Shown piece after piece: positions 8,854 to 18,465 of a stretch of DNA of 64,000 bases. The notes beneath the pieces were generated by a model. It had not been told where the DNA came from. It did not search any database and saw nothing but the letters and a program-made list of their open reading frames with translations. A program made the translations under genes and the position numbers. The DNA is taken from the NCBI RefSeq assembly GCF_014191505.1, contig NZ_JACHWS010000002.1:930001-994000 (forward strand), given 5' to 3'. Every line of letters starts with the position of its first letter. The first letter of the stretch is position 1. The stretch comes from Hoyosella altamirensis. Its GTDB lineage: Bacteria > Actinomycetota > Actinomycetes > Mycobacteriales > Mycobacteriaceae.

Positions 8854-8871
8854 GACTCTCCGTAGAGAGTC
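8854..8871. terminator. Short hairpin between hydrolase and ATPase genes
   Basis: GACTCTC and GAGAGTC form a perfect 7-bp stem with a 4-nt CGTA loop, 25 bp after the hydrolase stop and 36 bp before the ATPase start. It could stop hydrolase transcription or be an operator. There is no T-run. Confidence 0.4.
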
Positions 8872-8906
8872 ATAGATATCGGTAGCGTCAGCGGTACGGT
8901 GGCCGC

Positions 8907-10094
8907 ATGGATCCTGTGCGCAATCCGTACGCCCCAGGTGCGGGGCAGAAACCACCTGAACTGGCGGGCCGGGCTAAACAGCTTGCTGCGTTTGATGTGG
9001 TGCTGGAACGCATAGCGCGTGGACGTCCCGAACGTAGCGTCATGCTTACCGGTTTGCGTGGCGTTGGGAAGACGGTGCTGCTCAACCAGATGCGCTCCGC
9101 CGCGATCAGCCGCGGTTGGGGAACCGGAAAGATCGAGGCGCGGCCCGACCAGGAACTGCGGCGTCCCTTCTCTTCCGCCCTGCACATGGCGATCCGCGAG
9201 ATAGCCGCCGCGCACCGTGACCCCGAACGAGTCGACGAATTCCTCGGTGTGCTCAAAGCTTTCGCGCTGCGCGCTTCAGCTGACAAAGGAATGCGCGAGA
9301 AGTGGCAGCCAGGTATCGATGTTCCTGTCGCCAAAGGCCGCGCGGACTCCGGGGACATCGAAATCGATCTGATGGAACTGCTGGTTGATGCGTCATCGCT
9401 AGCGCAGGACGTGGGCGTGGGAATCGCGATCTTTATTGACGAGATCCAGGACCTCGGCCCCGCCGACATTTCGGCGCTGTGCGCAGCATGCCACGAACTC
9501 AGCCAGCTCGGCGCCCCGCTGATCGTTGTCGGAGCGGGCCTCCCGCACGTCCCAGCGGTCCTGTCAGCCTCCAAGAGCTACTCGGAGCGGCTGTTCACCT
9601 ATCACCGCATCGACCGGCTCGACCGAGCCGCGTTCGACCTCGCGTTGCTCGCTCCGGCGGAGCGAGAGGAGGTGACGTTCGAGCCCGCGGCGCTCGACGC
9701 TCTTTATGCCGCAGCGGACGGCTACCCCTATTTCGTGCAGGCGTACGGCAAAGCGACATGGGACATGGCGGCCCAGTCACCGATTACACCCGATGATGTG
9801 CGTGTCGCAGCGCCCGATGCCGAGGAGGAACTGGCTGTCGGGTTCTTCGGATCCCGCTACGAGCGCGCCACCCCCGCGGAGCGCGAATACATGCGGGCGA
9901 TGGCTGATCTCGCTGGCGACGACGGACCTGTCCTGACAGCGGAGATCGCGAAACACCTCGGGCGGCGGCCCGCGTCCCTCTCTCCATCGCGGGACGGGCT
10001 CATCAAGAAGGGCCTTATCTACTCTGCGGAGCGGGGATCGATCGGATTCACCGTCCCGCATTTCGGGCGTTACCTGCGAAGTCAATCAGACTGA
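8907..10094 (+). CDS. AAA/STAND-type ATPase with C-terminal winged helix
   Basis: 395 residues. The N-terminal ATPase has Walker A GLRGVGKT near 50-57, Walker B IAIFIDEIQDL near 174-184, and a sensor-like LIVVGAGLP segment. The C-terminal 90 residues (about 305-395) look like a winged helix: PAEREYMRAMADL, AEIAKHLGRRPASLSPSRDGLIKKGLIY, then a basic end. This is the Orc1/Cdc6-like and archaeal-ATPase type layout common in actinobacteria; the cellular role is unknown. The mRNA may be leaderless, since no ribosome site precedes ATG 8907. Confidence 0.8.
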   Translation: MDPVRNPYAPGAGQKPPELAGRAKQLAAFDVVLERIARGRPERSVMLTGLRGVGKTVLLNQMRSAAISRGWGTGKIEARPDQELRRPFSSALHMAIREIAAAHRDPERVDEFLGVLKAFALRASADKGMREKWQPGIDVPVAKGRADSGDIEIDLMELLVDASSLAQDVGVGIAIFIDEIQDLGPADISALCAACHELSQLGAPLIVVGAGLPHVPAVLSASKSYSERLFTYHRIDRLDRAAFDLALLAPAEREEVTFEPAALDALYAAADGYPYFVQAYGKATWDMAAQSPITPDDVRVAAPDAEEELAVGFFGSRYERATPAEREYMRAMADLAGDDGPVLTAEIAKHLGRRPASLSPSRDGLIKKGLIYSAERGSIGFTVPHFGRYLRSQSD

Positions 10095-10129
10095 ATGCCC
10101 GAACAGGCGAATTAGGGGATGCTGGTGCA

Positions 10130-10765
10130 ATGACGGTTTCACCGATGTTTCCGCTTGGAATGGCGTTGCTGCCAGGCGGACGGTTGCCGCTGCACGTGTT
10201 CGAGCCGCGCTACCAGGAATTGGTGCGCGATTGCCTCGCCGCGCCGGAGGGCCCCTTTTTCGGAGAGGTGCTGATCGCCCGTGGCGCCGAGGTAGGTGGC
10301 GGTGACCTCCGGAACGATGTCGGGACGCGGGCCGAAATCGTGGCCAACGTCGACCTCGGAGGCGGCCGGATCGCAATGGACTGCCGTGGCCGCGAACGAA
10401 TCAGGGTGACGCGTTGGCTGCCCGACGACCCGTATCCGAAAGCAGAGGTCGAGCCGTGGCCGGACGAGGACAGCAACATCGACGAATCTGATTTCCACGC
10501 GTTCAGTGCTCGTATCGCGGAGCTGTACAGTCTGCTTGCCCGTTTGGCCGGCAAACAGCACGTACCGTCTCCGCGCGTGCCTGACCTCGGGGGTCTGCCC
10601 GAAGATCCTGCCCTGCATCTCTATTCGCTCGCAGACCGGGTACCGCTCGGTGATGCGGACAGGTATGCGCTGCTCGCTGCACCAGGTTTGAGCACGAGGG
10701 TAGGGGTTTTCTCGGACGCGCTCGATGGGCTAGTCGAACTCGCTGAGTTTGGGCTCACGAAGTGA
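10130..10765 (+). CDS. LON substrate-binding-domain protein
   Basis: 211 residues matching the N-terminal substrate-binding domain of Lon without ATPase or protease parts. It shows MFPLGMALLPGGRLPLHVFEPRY near 6-28 and the RGRERIRV strand. Such stand-alone proteins are common in actinobacteria, with no settled function. It follows the ATPase gene by 35 bp in the same direction. Confidence 0.85.
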   Translation: MTVSPMFPLGMALLPGGRLPLHVFEPRYQELVRDCLAAPEGPFFGEVLIARGAEVGGGDLRNDVGTRAEIVANVDLGGGRIAMDCRGRERIRVTRWLPDDPYPKAEVEPWPDEDSNIDESDFHAFSARIAELYSLLARLAGKQHVPSPRVPDLGGLPEDPALHLYSLADRVPLGDADRYALLAAPGLSTRVGVFSDALDGLVELAEFGLTK

Positions 10766-10800
10766 GTGTCCGGCCTCCATACGCATTAGGGAGAAATGTC

Positions 10801-11241
10801 ATGAACACAAACGCCTTGGTAGACCGTGCCGCCAAGCTGATGAACGTCGCTCACCGAATTATCCTCAAGGTCAGTGGGAACCGACTGCTGACGAACCCAT
10901 TCGGGATGCCGGTGGTCGAACTGCACACAGTTGGCCGCAAATCGGGGCTTCCGCGGTCCTGCTACCTGACCTCTCCGGTTCACGACTCCAATCGAGTCGT
11001 GCTCGTCGCGTCGAAAGGCGGTGATGATCGCAACCCGGACTGGTACCGGAACCTCCAGTCGAATCCAGATGCGGAGCTGGTGATCCACGGCAGTCGGCGG
11101 AAAGCGCACGCACGTACCGCCAGTGCCGACGAGAAGGCCGAACTCTGGCCTCAGATCGTTGCGGCGTACAAGGGTTATGCAAACTATCAACAACGAACCG
11201 ACCGCGACATACCGGTGGTGATCTGCGAATTCCGCGACTAG
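10801..11241 (+). CDS. Ddn-like (DUF385) F420-dependent nitroreductase family protein
   Basis: 146 residues from ATG 10801, which has GGGAGA upstream; an in-frame GTG at 10762 overlaps the end of the previous gene. Family motifs are VELHTVGRKSGLPR, the SKGGDDRNPDWYRNLQSNPDAE core and the closing DIPVVICEF strand. Members use reduced F420 to reduce quinones or nitroaromatics; which substrate applies here is unknown. It is the second Ddn-type unit within 5 kb, after the OYE fusion. Confidence 0.85.
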   Translation: MNTNALVDRAAKLMNVAHRIILKVSGNRLLTNPFGMPVVELHTVGRKSGLPRSCYLTSPVHDSNRVVLVASKGGDDRNPDWYRNLQSNPDAELVIHGSRRKAHARTASADEKAELWPQIVAAYKGYANYQQRTDRDIPVVICEFRD

Positions 11242-11251
11242 TTCGCTCGGT

Positions 11252-11280
11252 GGGCGCCTAGCCGCGCCGTGAAGGCGCCC
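11252..11280 (+). terminator. Hairpin after the Ddn-like gene
   Basis: GGGCGCC (11252-11258) pairs with GGCGCCC (11274-11280) across a 15-nt loop, 10 bp after the Ddn-like stop. It is a GC-rich actinobacterial terminator-like hairpin without a T-run. Confidence 0.45.
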
Positions 11281-11403
11281 CAGATGGGGCCCATGACGCA
11301 CCTTTCATGGCCGCGCCAGATGTGGCTGCCGTAACATTGGGGCCGCCGTTACCGCGGAATACTCCTGAAAACTTGCCACCAGCGAATGCGAGACGAGACA
11401 ACC

Positions 11404-13641
11404 ATGAGTGCTCAGCAGCCGACCATCATTTACACGCTGACCGACGAGGCGCCGCTACTCGCGACAGGTGCCTTTCTGCCGATCATCCGCACTTTCACTG
11501 ATTCGGCGGGTATCAAGATCGAGACCAGCGACATCTCTGTCGCGGCGCGTATTCTGGCCGAATTCCCGGATTACCTGACCGAGGAACAGCGCGTGCCGGA
11601 CAACCTGGGTGAGCTGGGCCGTCTGACGCAGTTGCCGGAAACCAACATAATCAAGCTGCCGAACATCAGTGCCTCGGTGCCGCAACTCGTGGCCGCGATC
11701 AAGGAACTGCAAGCCAAGGGCTACGAGCTTCCGGACTTCCCGCAGGATCCGAAGACGGACGAGGAAAAGGAAATCCGGGATCGCTACGCAAAGTGCCTGG
11801 GCAGCGCGGTGAACCCGGTACTGCGCGAAGGTAACTCAGACCGTCGCGCACCAAAGGCGGTGAAGGAGTATGTGCGCAAACATCCGCATAGCATGGGCGA
11901 GTGGTCCATGGCCTCGCGCACACACGTTGCCCACATGCGGCACGGCGACTTTTACCACGGTGAGAAGTCCATGACCGCGGACCGCGCATGCAAAGTAAAG
12001 ATGGAACTGCTGACGAAAAGCGGCAAGACCATCGTGCTGAAACCCGAGGTATCGCTCGGGGAGGGCGACATCTTCGACAGCATGTTCATGAGCAAGAAAG
12101 CCTTGTGCGACTTCTACGAGGAGCAGATGGAGGACGCGCGCAAGACCGGCGTGATGTTCTCCCTGCACGTCAAGGCAACGATGATGAAGGTCTCGCACCC
12201 GATCGTGTTCGGTCATGCGGTGCGAATTTTCTACAAGGAGGCCTTCGCGAAGCACCAGGAACTGTTCGACGAACTGGGTGTGAACGTCAACAACGGCCTG
12301 GGTGATCTCTACGACAAGATCGAGACGCTGCCCAGTTCGCAACGTGACGAGATCATCAAGGATCTGCATGAGTGCCATGAGCACCGGCCCGAGCTGGCTA
12401 TGGTGGACTCGGCCCGCGGAATCTCGAACTTCCATTCACCCAGCGACGTAATTGTGGACGCCTCGATGCCGGCGATGATCCGGTCGGGCGGCAAGATGTA
12501 TGGCGCTGATGGGCGAACGAAGGACACGAAAGCGGTCATCCCGGAGTCGACGTTCGCCCGCATCTACCAGGAGATCATCAACTTCTGTAAGACCAATGGC
12601 GCGTTCGATCCGACGACCATGGGGACCGTGCCAAACGTGGGCCTCATGGCGCAGAAGGCGGAGGAGTACGGGTCGCACGACAAGACCTTCGAGATTCCCG
12701 AAGCCGGTGACGCCAATATTGTGGATCTCGACACTGGTGAAGTGCTGCTCACCCAGCATGTGGAGGCCGGGGACATCTGGCGCATGTGCACCGTGAAGGA
12801 TCAACCGATCCGTGACTGGGTGAAACTGGCTGTCACACGCGCGCGCGACTCCGGGATGCCGGTCCTATTCTGGCTCGACCCGTACCGCCCGCACGAGAAT
12901 GAACTGATCAAGAAGGTCCAGACTTGCCTGAAGGATCACGACACGAGTGGTCTCGACATCCAGATCATGTCGCAGGTGCGTTCGATGCGCTACACGCTAG
13001 AGCGTCTGATACGTGGACTCGACACGATCGCTGCGACAGGCAACATTCTGCGCGACTACCTCACCGACCTCTTCCCGATCCTGGAACTCGGTACGAGCGC
13101 GAAGATGCTCTCCATCGTGCCGCTGATGGCCGGTGGCGGTCTGTACGAAACGGGAGCGGGTGGTTCGGCTCCCAAACACGTCAAGCAGCTGGTGGAGGAA
13201 AACCACTTGCGCTGGGATTCGCTCGGCGAGTTCCTTGCGCTGGCTGTCAGCCTTGAGGACCTGGGCCGCAAATTCGATAACAAGCAGGCCGCCATTCTTG
13301 CCAAGACTCTTGATGCGGCGACCGGGAAACTACTGGAATACAACAAGAATCCCTCCCGCAAGACCGGCGAACTGGACAACCGCGGAAGCCAGTTCTATCT
13401 CGCCCTCTACTGGGCACAAGAACTTGCCGGACAAAACGAAGATGCAGAGCTGCAGAAGCACTTCGCCGCACTGGCTGAGAAGCTGGCGGAGAACGAGGAA
13501 ACCATCGTGCAGGAACTCGCCGAGGTGCAGGGTAAGCAGGTGGATATCGGTGGCCACTACGCACCCGACCTCGACAAGATCAGCGCGGTGATGCGGCCGA
13601 GCAAGACGTTTGACGATGCGTTGGCGGCAACGGTCGACTAG
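11404..13641 (+). CDS. icd: Monomeric NADP-dependent isocitrate dehydrogenase
   Basis: 745 residues, the size of the monomeric IDH family, which converts isocitrate to 2-oxoglutarate, CO2 and NADPH in the TCA cycle. Recognisable are the N-terminal [20 protein letters not shown], the [14 protein letters not shown]-like segment near 135-150, the [13 protein letters not shown] substrate region, and [16 protein letters not shown] 11404 is chosen over the in-frame ATG at 11386 because family proteins begin at this point. Its stop overlaps the stop of the convergent oxidoreductase gene in CTAG. Confidence 0.95.
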   Translation: MSAQQPTIIYTLTDEAPLLATGAFLPIIRTFTDSAGIKIETSDISVAARILAEFPDYLTEEQRVPDNLGELGRLTQLPETNIIKLPNISASVPQLVAAIKELQAKGYELPDFPQDPKTDEEKEIRDRYAKCLGSAVNPVLREGNSDRRAPKAVKEYVRKHPHSMGEWSMASRTHVAHMRHGDFYHGEKSMTADRACKVKMELLTKSGKTIVLKPEVSLGEGDIFDSMFMSKKALCDFYEEQMEDARKTGVMFSLHVKATMMKVSHPIVFGHAVRIFYKEAFAKHQELFDELGVNVNNGLGDLYDKIETLPSSQRDEIIKDLHECHEHRPELAMVDSARGISNFHSPSDVIVDASMPAMIRSGGKMYGADGRTKDTKAVIPESTFARIYQEIINFCKTNGAFDPTTMGTVPNVGLMAQKAEEYGSHDKTFEIPEAGDANIVDLDTGEVLLTQHVEAGDIWRMCTVKDQPIRDWVKLAVTRARDSGMPVLFWLDPYRPHENELIKKVQTCLKDHDTSGLDIQIMSQVRSMRYTLERLIRGLDTIAATGNILRDYLTDLFPILELGTSAKMLSIVPLMAGGGLYETGAGGSAPKHVKQLVEENHLRWDSLGEFLALAVSLEDLGRKFDNKQAAILAKTLDAATGKLLEYNKNPSRKTGELDNRGSQFYLALYWAQELAGQNEDAELQKHFAALAEKLAENEETIVQELAEVQGKQVDIGGHYAPDLDKISAVMRPSKTFDDALAATVD

Positions 13642-15053
13642 TGATCGAGGTACCTTAGCGCCCTCTTCGCGGCGTGGTATCCGCACATGCCGTGCGCACC
13701 AGGCCCCGGAGGGGTCGCGGCTGAGCAGATGTACATTCCGGGCACGCCGATCGAGTAGGGCGCTAGGGTGGCTCGTGGCCCAAATACTAACTGCCGGATG
13801 TCTTTTGATCCGGTGAGGATGTCGCCGCCGATGTAGTTGGAGTTGTATTCCGCCATCTGCGTCGTGGAACGCACCGCGGTCCCGACGATGCGCTCGCGGA
13901 AGCCTGGTGCGAAGCGCTCGATCTGGGTGATGATCGCTTCGGTTGCGTCGCCGGTGTAGCCGTGTGGCACATGGGCGTACGCCCAGAGCGGGTGGACGTT
14001 ACCCACGGATCGCTGCGGGTCGGCGAGATATTGCTGGCCAACGAGAACGAACGGGCGTTCGGGCATGGTCCCCGCATGGATGGCACGTTCGGTCGCGGCC
14101 ACTTCCGCGTATGTGCCGCCCACATGCACGGTTCCTGCCTTGCGCGCCTGGGAGTTTGTCCACGGCACGCCACCCTCGACCGCGAAGTCGACCTTGTACG
14201 CGCCCGGTCCGCGGCGGAAGCGTGTGAACGGCCGTGCGACGCGTCGAGGTAGCTGGTCGCCGAGGATGCGGGCGATCGCCGCGGGGGCCAGGTCGAAGAG
14301 GGTGACGTCCGACGAGGGCAGTTGCGATGCGCTGTCGATTCGTACCCCGGTCTCGATCTTGCCGCCGTGGTCAGAAAGCGCTGCTGCCATCGCGTTGGTG
14401 ATGGCCTGGGAGCCACCTTTTGCCACGACCCAGCCATTCGCATGACCTGCAGTGACGATACCGATACCGATCGCGGACGTCATGGGATAGTGCAACGGAC
14501 GAAACGCATGGGCTGCGATACCCCCGAACAATCCCCGTGCCTGTTCGGTCCGGAACAGACGGGCCACGACCGACCCGGGCAGCGGAGCCGGAAATCCGAA
14601 CCGGGCCATAGCCAGCGGGTGGCGGGGAACACGAAGAATCGGCTGCATCATTCCGTCGGCGAGTTTGCTGAAGTTCGCCGAGGTGCGGCCAAACAGCAGC
14701 CGCCATGGATCGCCATCTTGCCCGAGGCCTGCGGCGGTGTCGGCGACGGACCGGTACAGGAGGCCAGCCGTTCCGTCATCTAGCGGATGCGCGCAATCAA
14801 TCTCCGGGTGGCACCATTCGAGGCCGTACCGGGCCAGTTCGGCCTCCACCATGAATCGGGAGCCGACCGCCATGGGGTGTACTGCCGAGCAGTGGTCGTG
14901 GAGCAACCCTGGCACGATGGCCTCGCTGGAGCGCGCGCCACCGCCGATCTCGTCTGTGGCCTCCAGAACGGTGACCTGCACCCCCGCGCGTGCGAGGATC
15001 ACCCCGGCAGCGAGCCCATTGGGCCCGCTGCCGACCACCGTTGCGGTGCTCAC
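13638..15053 (-). CDS. CrtI/phytoene-desaturase-like FAD oxidoreductase
   Basis: 471 residues. The N-terminal dinucleotide motif [19 protein letters not shown] followed by [14 protein letters not shown] is that of the CrtI/amine-oxidase-like FAD family. The C-terminus carries the second FAD motif near [18 protein letters not shown]. It probably oxidises or isomerises a lipid or polyene; the substrate is unknown, and no carotenoid genes are nearby. GTG start overlaps the DUF3556 stop (GTGA), so the two are coupled. Last gene of the ligase-DUF3556-oxidoreductase operon. Confidence 0.85.
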   Translation of the reverse strand: MSTATVVGSGPNGLAAGVILARAGVQVTVLEATDEIGGGARSSEAIVPGLLHDHCSAVHPMAVGSRFMVEAELARYGLEWCHPEIDCAHPLDDGTAGLLYRSVADTAAGLGQDGDPWRLLFGRTSANFSKLADGMMQPILRVPRHPLAMARFGFPAPLPGSVVARLFRTEQARGLFGGIAAHAFRPLHYPMTSAIGIGIVTAGHANGWVVAKGGSQAITNAMAAALSDHGGKIETGVRIDSASQLPSSDVTLFDLAPAAIARILGDQLPRRVARPFTRFRRGPGAYKVDFAVEGGVPWTNSQARKAGTVHVGGTYAEVAATERAIHAGTMPERPFVLVGQQYLADPQRSVGNVHPLWAYAHVPHGYTGDATEAIITQIERFAPGFRERIVGTAVRSTTQMAEYNSNYIGGDILTGSKDIRQLVFGPRATLAPYSIGVPGMYICSAATPPGPGAHGMCGYHAAKRALRYLDH

Positions 15054-16816
15054 TTGGAGGCTCCTTCACGGATCCAGGTGGGGTTCAGAGGAATTGGGCC
15101 GTTAGGTAACCACGGCTGCTCGACAACCGCGTCCGCCACGTTCCACGTTCCCTTCTCGATCACCCCGACTGCGGCATCTATCACTTTGTAGTGTTGCACG
15201 CCACTGCCAAATGCTTCGGACTCCACCCACACGACGATCAGTTCACCGGGCTCGAACTGTGCTTCGTCCTGAACGGCCTTGATCATGTCGACGTCGTGCA
15301 TGTGCCCGTCACCAAAGTTGAAGCCAAGCACCGAGTTGCAGAGGAACTCAGCTTCGCGAACAGTGCGCGTTTCGATATCAGGCAGGCGGGTCAGAAGCAG
15401 TGAGAACAGTCCGCGAGCTTGGCTGTGCAGCGAACGCCAGGCGATGGTTTTCTGCATGGTGACTTCTGCCCATTCGCGTTCCGTTCCAGTTTCGATCAGC
15501 TGGTCAATCTGGTTTCCGGCGGAGCGGGTGACGCGGTTGAGTTTGTCCTCGCACCCCGGTTCGAAAGCCCACAGGGCGGTTGCCCAGTTACCGGCGTACT
15601 GCCGCATCGAGGGAAGGAACGACACTTTATCTGGGCGGAGGTTGCCGAGTACCGGGAAGAAGAGCAGCCCGCCCACAACCAGGACCAGCAGCCACGGTGA
15701 CGACATATCGGTGATGTAGTAGCCGTCCCGGTTCGGGAAGCCGAGGAAAAGGAATGCGGTGGCGTAGGCGAACAGCACATTCCATTCCAGCGGCACAGCG
15801 AGTGGGAATGTCGAAATGATGAACAGGTGGAAGCCGATCATGAGCAACGCGGCAGCGAGGCTGACCCACTTGTTTGTGGAGAAGAACAGCACCAGCGGTG
15901 CAGCAATTTCGACAGCGGTTCCGTTGACGTGGGCCATGAAGTGCGCCAGTTTCGACGGGCGCAAGTCGTTCGGGTAGTTGCGGTAATGCGCGCGTTTGAG
16001 CGACTTGAATGGCATCGACGGACTGTTGCTGACCATTGGCGGGACAACGTTGGCGAAGTGCTTGCCGAACTTAGAGAACCCGGCACCAACCCAGACGACG
16101 AGGATCAGAACCTTCAACGCGATGATCATGTCGGTGAACGACAGTGCGGTGAAGAAGATCATTGCTGGCAGGTACTGTTCCCCGCGTGCCGCAAGGAACA
16201 CGACCTTGTCCCGTAAGCCCAGGACGATCAGTAGGACAACGGAGAGTCCCACTAGTGCAGGGCTGACCAGTCCGCTCGTGTTATTCGGCATTGCTTGGCT
16301 CAGGGATTCGCTGGAGACTCCTGGCATCGCGAGAGCAACAACGAGACTGGCAAGCAAAGCGAGGTAGAGTCCGACATCAACGCTGGTGCGGCGATCACCA
16401 CTGGTGAGCGGCACCCATTTCCATGGCCGGAGCCGGATGGTGCCCCGTTTGGCGTAGAACTTCCAGCCGCCTGTCATGGGTTTGAATTTGCCGGCGAGCG
16501 GCCCCCATGAGCCCGCTACGTTCAAGCATTCCAGTAGCACAGTCCAGAGGATGAGCTTCTGGTAGACGATCGGCTGGTTCCACCATTCGGCGACGTTCCA
16601 GAACGCTGGCAGCCCCGAGGTAGTAGTTGCGAAGATGACGCCACCAAGCGCATACAACACGACGATCTTGAAGATGTAGATGGTGTGGACCATTTTCGGC
16701 GCACCGAAGCCATAGTCAACCCAGTCTGTCGCCAGGATGCGCATGCGCTCCATCAGCGGCTTCTTCAAGAATTCTTCGGGCACGACCGGAGGGACGTGCG
16801 GTTTTGTGAATCCCAT
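15050..16816 (-). CDS. DUF3556 integral membrane protein
   Basis: 588 residues resembling the DUF3556 family seen in mycolic-acid bacteria. Many apolar segments (for instance around 48-70, 150-165, 185-205, 245-265, 300-345 and 385-400) make it polytopic in the cell membrane. The last 170 residues are soluble, with EPGELIVVWVESEAFGSG near the end. Its function is unestablished. ATG 16816 has GAGGAGA upstream. It sits between a fatty-acid CoA ligase and an FAD oxidoreductase, so a part in lipid modification or transport is plausible but inferred. Confidence 0.82.
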   Translation of the reverse strand: MGFTKPHVPPVVPEEFLKKPLMERMRILATDWVDYGFGAPKMVHTIYIFKIVVLYALGGVIFATTTSGLPAFWNVAEWWNQPIVYQKLILWTVLLECLNVAGSWGPLAGKFKPMTGGWKFYAKRGTIRLRPWKWVPLTSGDRRTSVDVGLYLALLASLVVALAMPGVSSESLSQAMPNNTSGLVSPALVGLSVVLLIVLGLRDKVVFLAARGEQYLPAMIFFTALSFTDMIIALKVLILVVWVGAGFSKFGKHFANVVPPMVSNSPSMPFKSLKRAHYRNYPNDLRPSKLAHFMAHVNGTAVEIAAPLVLFFSTNKWVSLAAALLMIGFHLFIISTFPLAVPLEWNVLFAYATAFLFLGFPNRDGYYITDMSSPWLLVLVVGGLLFFPVLGNLRPDKVSFLPSMRQYAGNWATALWAFEPGCEDKLNRVTRSAGNQIDQLIETGTEREWAEVTMQKTIAWRSLHSQARGLFSLLLTRLPDIETRTVREAEFLCNSVLGFNFGDGHMHDVDMIKAVQDEAQFEPGELIVVWVESEAFGSGVQHYKVIDAAVGVIEKGTWNVADAVVEQPWLPNGPIPLNPTWIREGASK

Positions 16817-16841
16817 TGTGGTTTCTCCTCGTGCGGGATGA

Positions 16842-18296
16842 TCAAGCGTCGGCGAGCGACCGGCGCAGTGTGGGCTTGTCGAGCTTGCCGACGGGGTTCT
16901 TTGGAAGCCCGTCGAGGATGGTGACTTCGACTGGGACTTTGTATTTCGCGAGATTGGTGCGGAGGTGCGCCAGAATGTCGTCGACAGTGAGGTCAGACTG
17001 AGGCGTGAGTGAGGCGAACAGAACGGGCTCTTCGCCGTAGACGTCGGTGGGACGTCCCACCACCGCGACCTCCGCGATACCCGGCATTTGATAAGTGACG
17101 GCTTCGATCTCTTTGGGGTAGATGTTTTCGCCGCCCCGAATGATCATGTCCTTGGCCCGGTCGACGAGTACGAGGTAGCCGTCCTCATCGAGTCGGCCAA
17201 TGTCGCCGGTGCGTAGCCATCCGTCGACGATGGTTTTGGCGGTTTCCTCGGGGCGGTTGAGGTAGCCGCGCATGATGTTCGGTCCAGTGATGAAGACTTC
17301 ACCAACCTTGCCGTCCTCAACCGGGGTGCCGTCCGCGTCGACGATCCGCACCTGTTGCCCGGGGAACGGCTTTCCTACGGTGCCGGGTTTCCGCACTCCG
17401 TGCAGCGGGTTGATGGTGCTGGCGCAGGTTCCCTCAGACAGGCCGTAGCCTTCGATGATCGGGACACCATACCGGCCCTGGAACTTTTCGATGAGTTCAA
17501 CGCTCGCGGGTGCGGCACCGCAGATGCCGAAGCGGATCGACGACGTGTCCGGCTGCACCTCATCGGGCAGATTGGACAGAATCGTGTAGATCGTCGGTAC
17601 GGCCGAGAAGTAGGTCGGACGTACACGTTCGACCAGATTGAAGAAAGTTTTCGGACTGAATGTCCCGGCCACAACAGTGCTGCCGCCGGACAGTAGCGGT
17701 GACAGCGTCGACACTACGATGCCGTTGACGTGGAAGAGCGGGAGAATCAGCAAACTGCGATCGGCGACGGTCAGTTCGAGGGCTTCAATAACCATGCTGC
17801 ACATGGCATTCAGGTTCTTGTGGTCGAGCATGACGCCCTTGGGGCGGCCGGTGGTGCCGCTCGTGTAAATGACGAGGGCGAGTGCGTTCTCCGAATAGGT
17901 GACGGGACGTGAGCCACCGTGAGCAGCGCCATTAGCCAGATCGGTGGTAGTCACAACCGTTGCAGGCGAGATGATTTCGTCGTCGGTGACGAGCACCTTC
18001 GCGGCCGCATCCGTGACCTGATACGCCACCTCAGCGGGCGCTAGTGCAGGGTTTATTGGTGTGACCGCAGCGCCTAGGCGCCATGCCGCAAACAGGGTAG
18101 TCACGAGGGCTGTGGTATTCGGTAGCATGACGGCTACCACATCTCCAGCCGATACACCGTGCGAATCAAGCGTCGCAGCGTGGCGGTTCACCGTGTCGAG
18201 GAACGCAGCGTTGTCCAGATCGGTGTGGTCGTCCGAAACAGCTGATCCTGTTGGTGACTGTTCAGCTCGTAGCTCGGGGACTTCGGTGAGGTTCAT
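16842..18296 (-). CDS. Acyl-CoA synthetase (AMP-forming fatty-acid CoA ligase)
   Basis: 484 residues of the ANL adenylate-forming superfamily: P-loop YTSGTTGRPKG near 142-152, YGLSEG near 280, WLRTGDIGRLDEDGYL near 360-375, the IIRGGENIYPKEIE hinge, and C-terminal lysine motif PKNPVGKLDK. It should activate a carboxylic acid to an acyl-CoA. ATG 18296 (GGAGAAC upstream) is chosen; the frame extends to 18362, but that would add residues absent from the family. First gene of the minus-strand operon, divergent from PucR. Confidence 0.9.
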   Translation of the reverse strand: MNLTEVPELRAEQSPTGSAVSDDHTDLDNAAFLDTVNRHAATLDSHGVSAGDVVAVMLPNTTALVTTLFAAWRLGAAVTPINPALAPAEVAYQVTDAAAKVLVTDDEIISPATVVTTTDLANGAAHGGSRPVTYSENALALVIYTSGTTGRPKGVMLDHKNLNAMCSMVIEALELTVADRSLLILPLFHVNGIVVSTLSPLLSGGSTVVAGTFSPKTFFNLVERVRPTYFSAVPTIYTILSNLPDEVQPDTSSIRFGICGAAPASVELIEKFQGRYGVPIIEGYGLSEGTCASTINPLHGVRKPGTVGKPFPGQQVRIVDADGTPVEDGKVGEVFITGPNIMRGYLNRPEETAKTIVDGWLRTGDIGRLDEDGYLVLVDRAKDMIIRGGENIYPKEIEAVTYQMPGIAEVAVVGRPTDVYGEEPVLFASLTPQSDLTVDDILAHLRTNLAKYKVPVEVTILDGLPKNPVGKLDKPTLRRSLADA

Positions 18297-18394
18297 TGTT
18301 CTCCTCGCAAGAGATTCGCGGTGATGTGCAACACACGGTATGGCTGAGGTGGTAGGCATCACACCGTCGCGTGGCGATGAAGTTCCGGGCCGCG

Positions 18395-18413
18395 TTTGTC
18401 TCGCGGAGACAAA
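18395..18413. promoter_or_regulatory. Perfect 19-bp palindrome between ligase and pucR
   Basis: TTTGTCTC-GCG-GAGACAAA has 8-bp arms without mismatch. It lies 98 bp upstream of the ligase ATG and 52 bp upstream of the GTG proposed for pucR, and is a good candidate binding site for that regulator. Confidence 0.6.
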
Positions 18414-18465
18414 ACAACCTTCCGAAAGGTCTGGTTTCGGCAGTAATCGGAGTTACGATTCGGCG

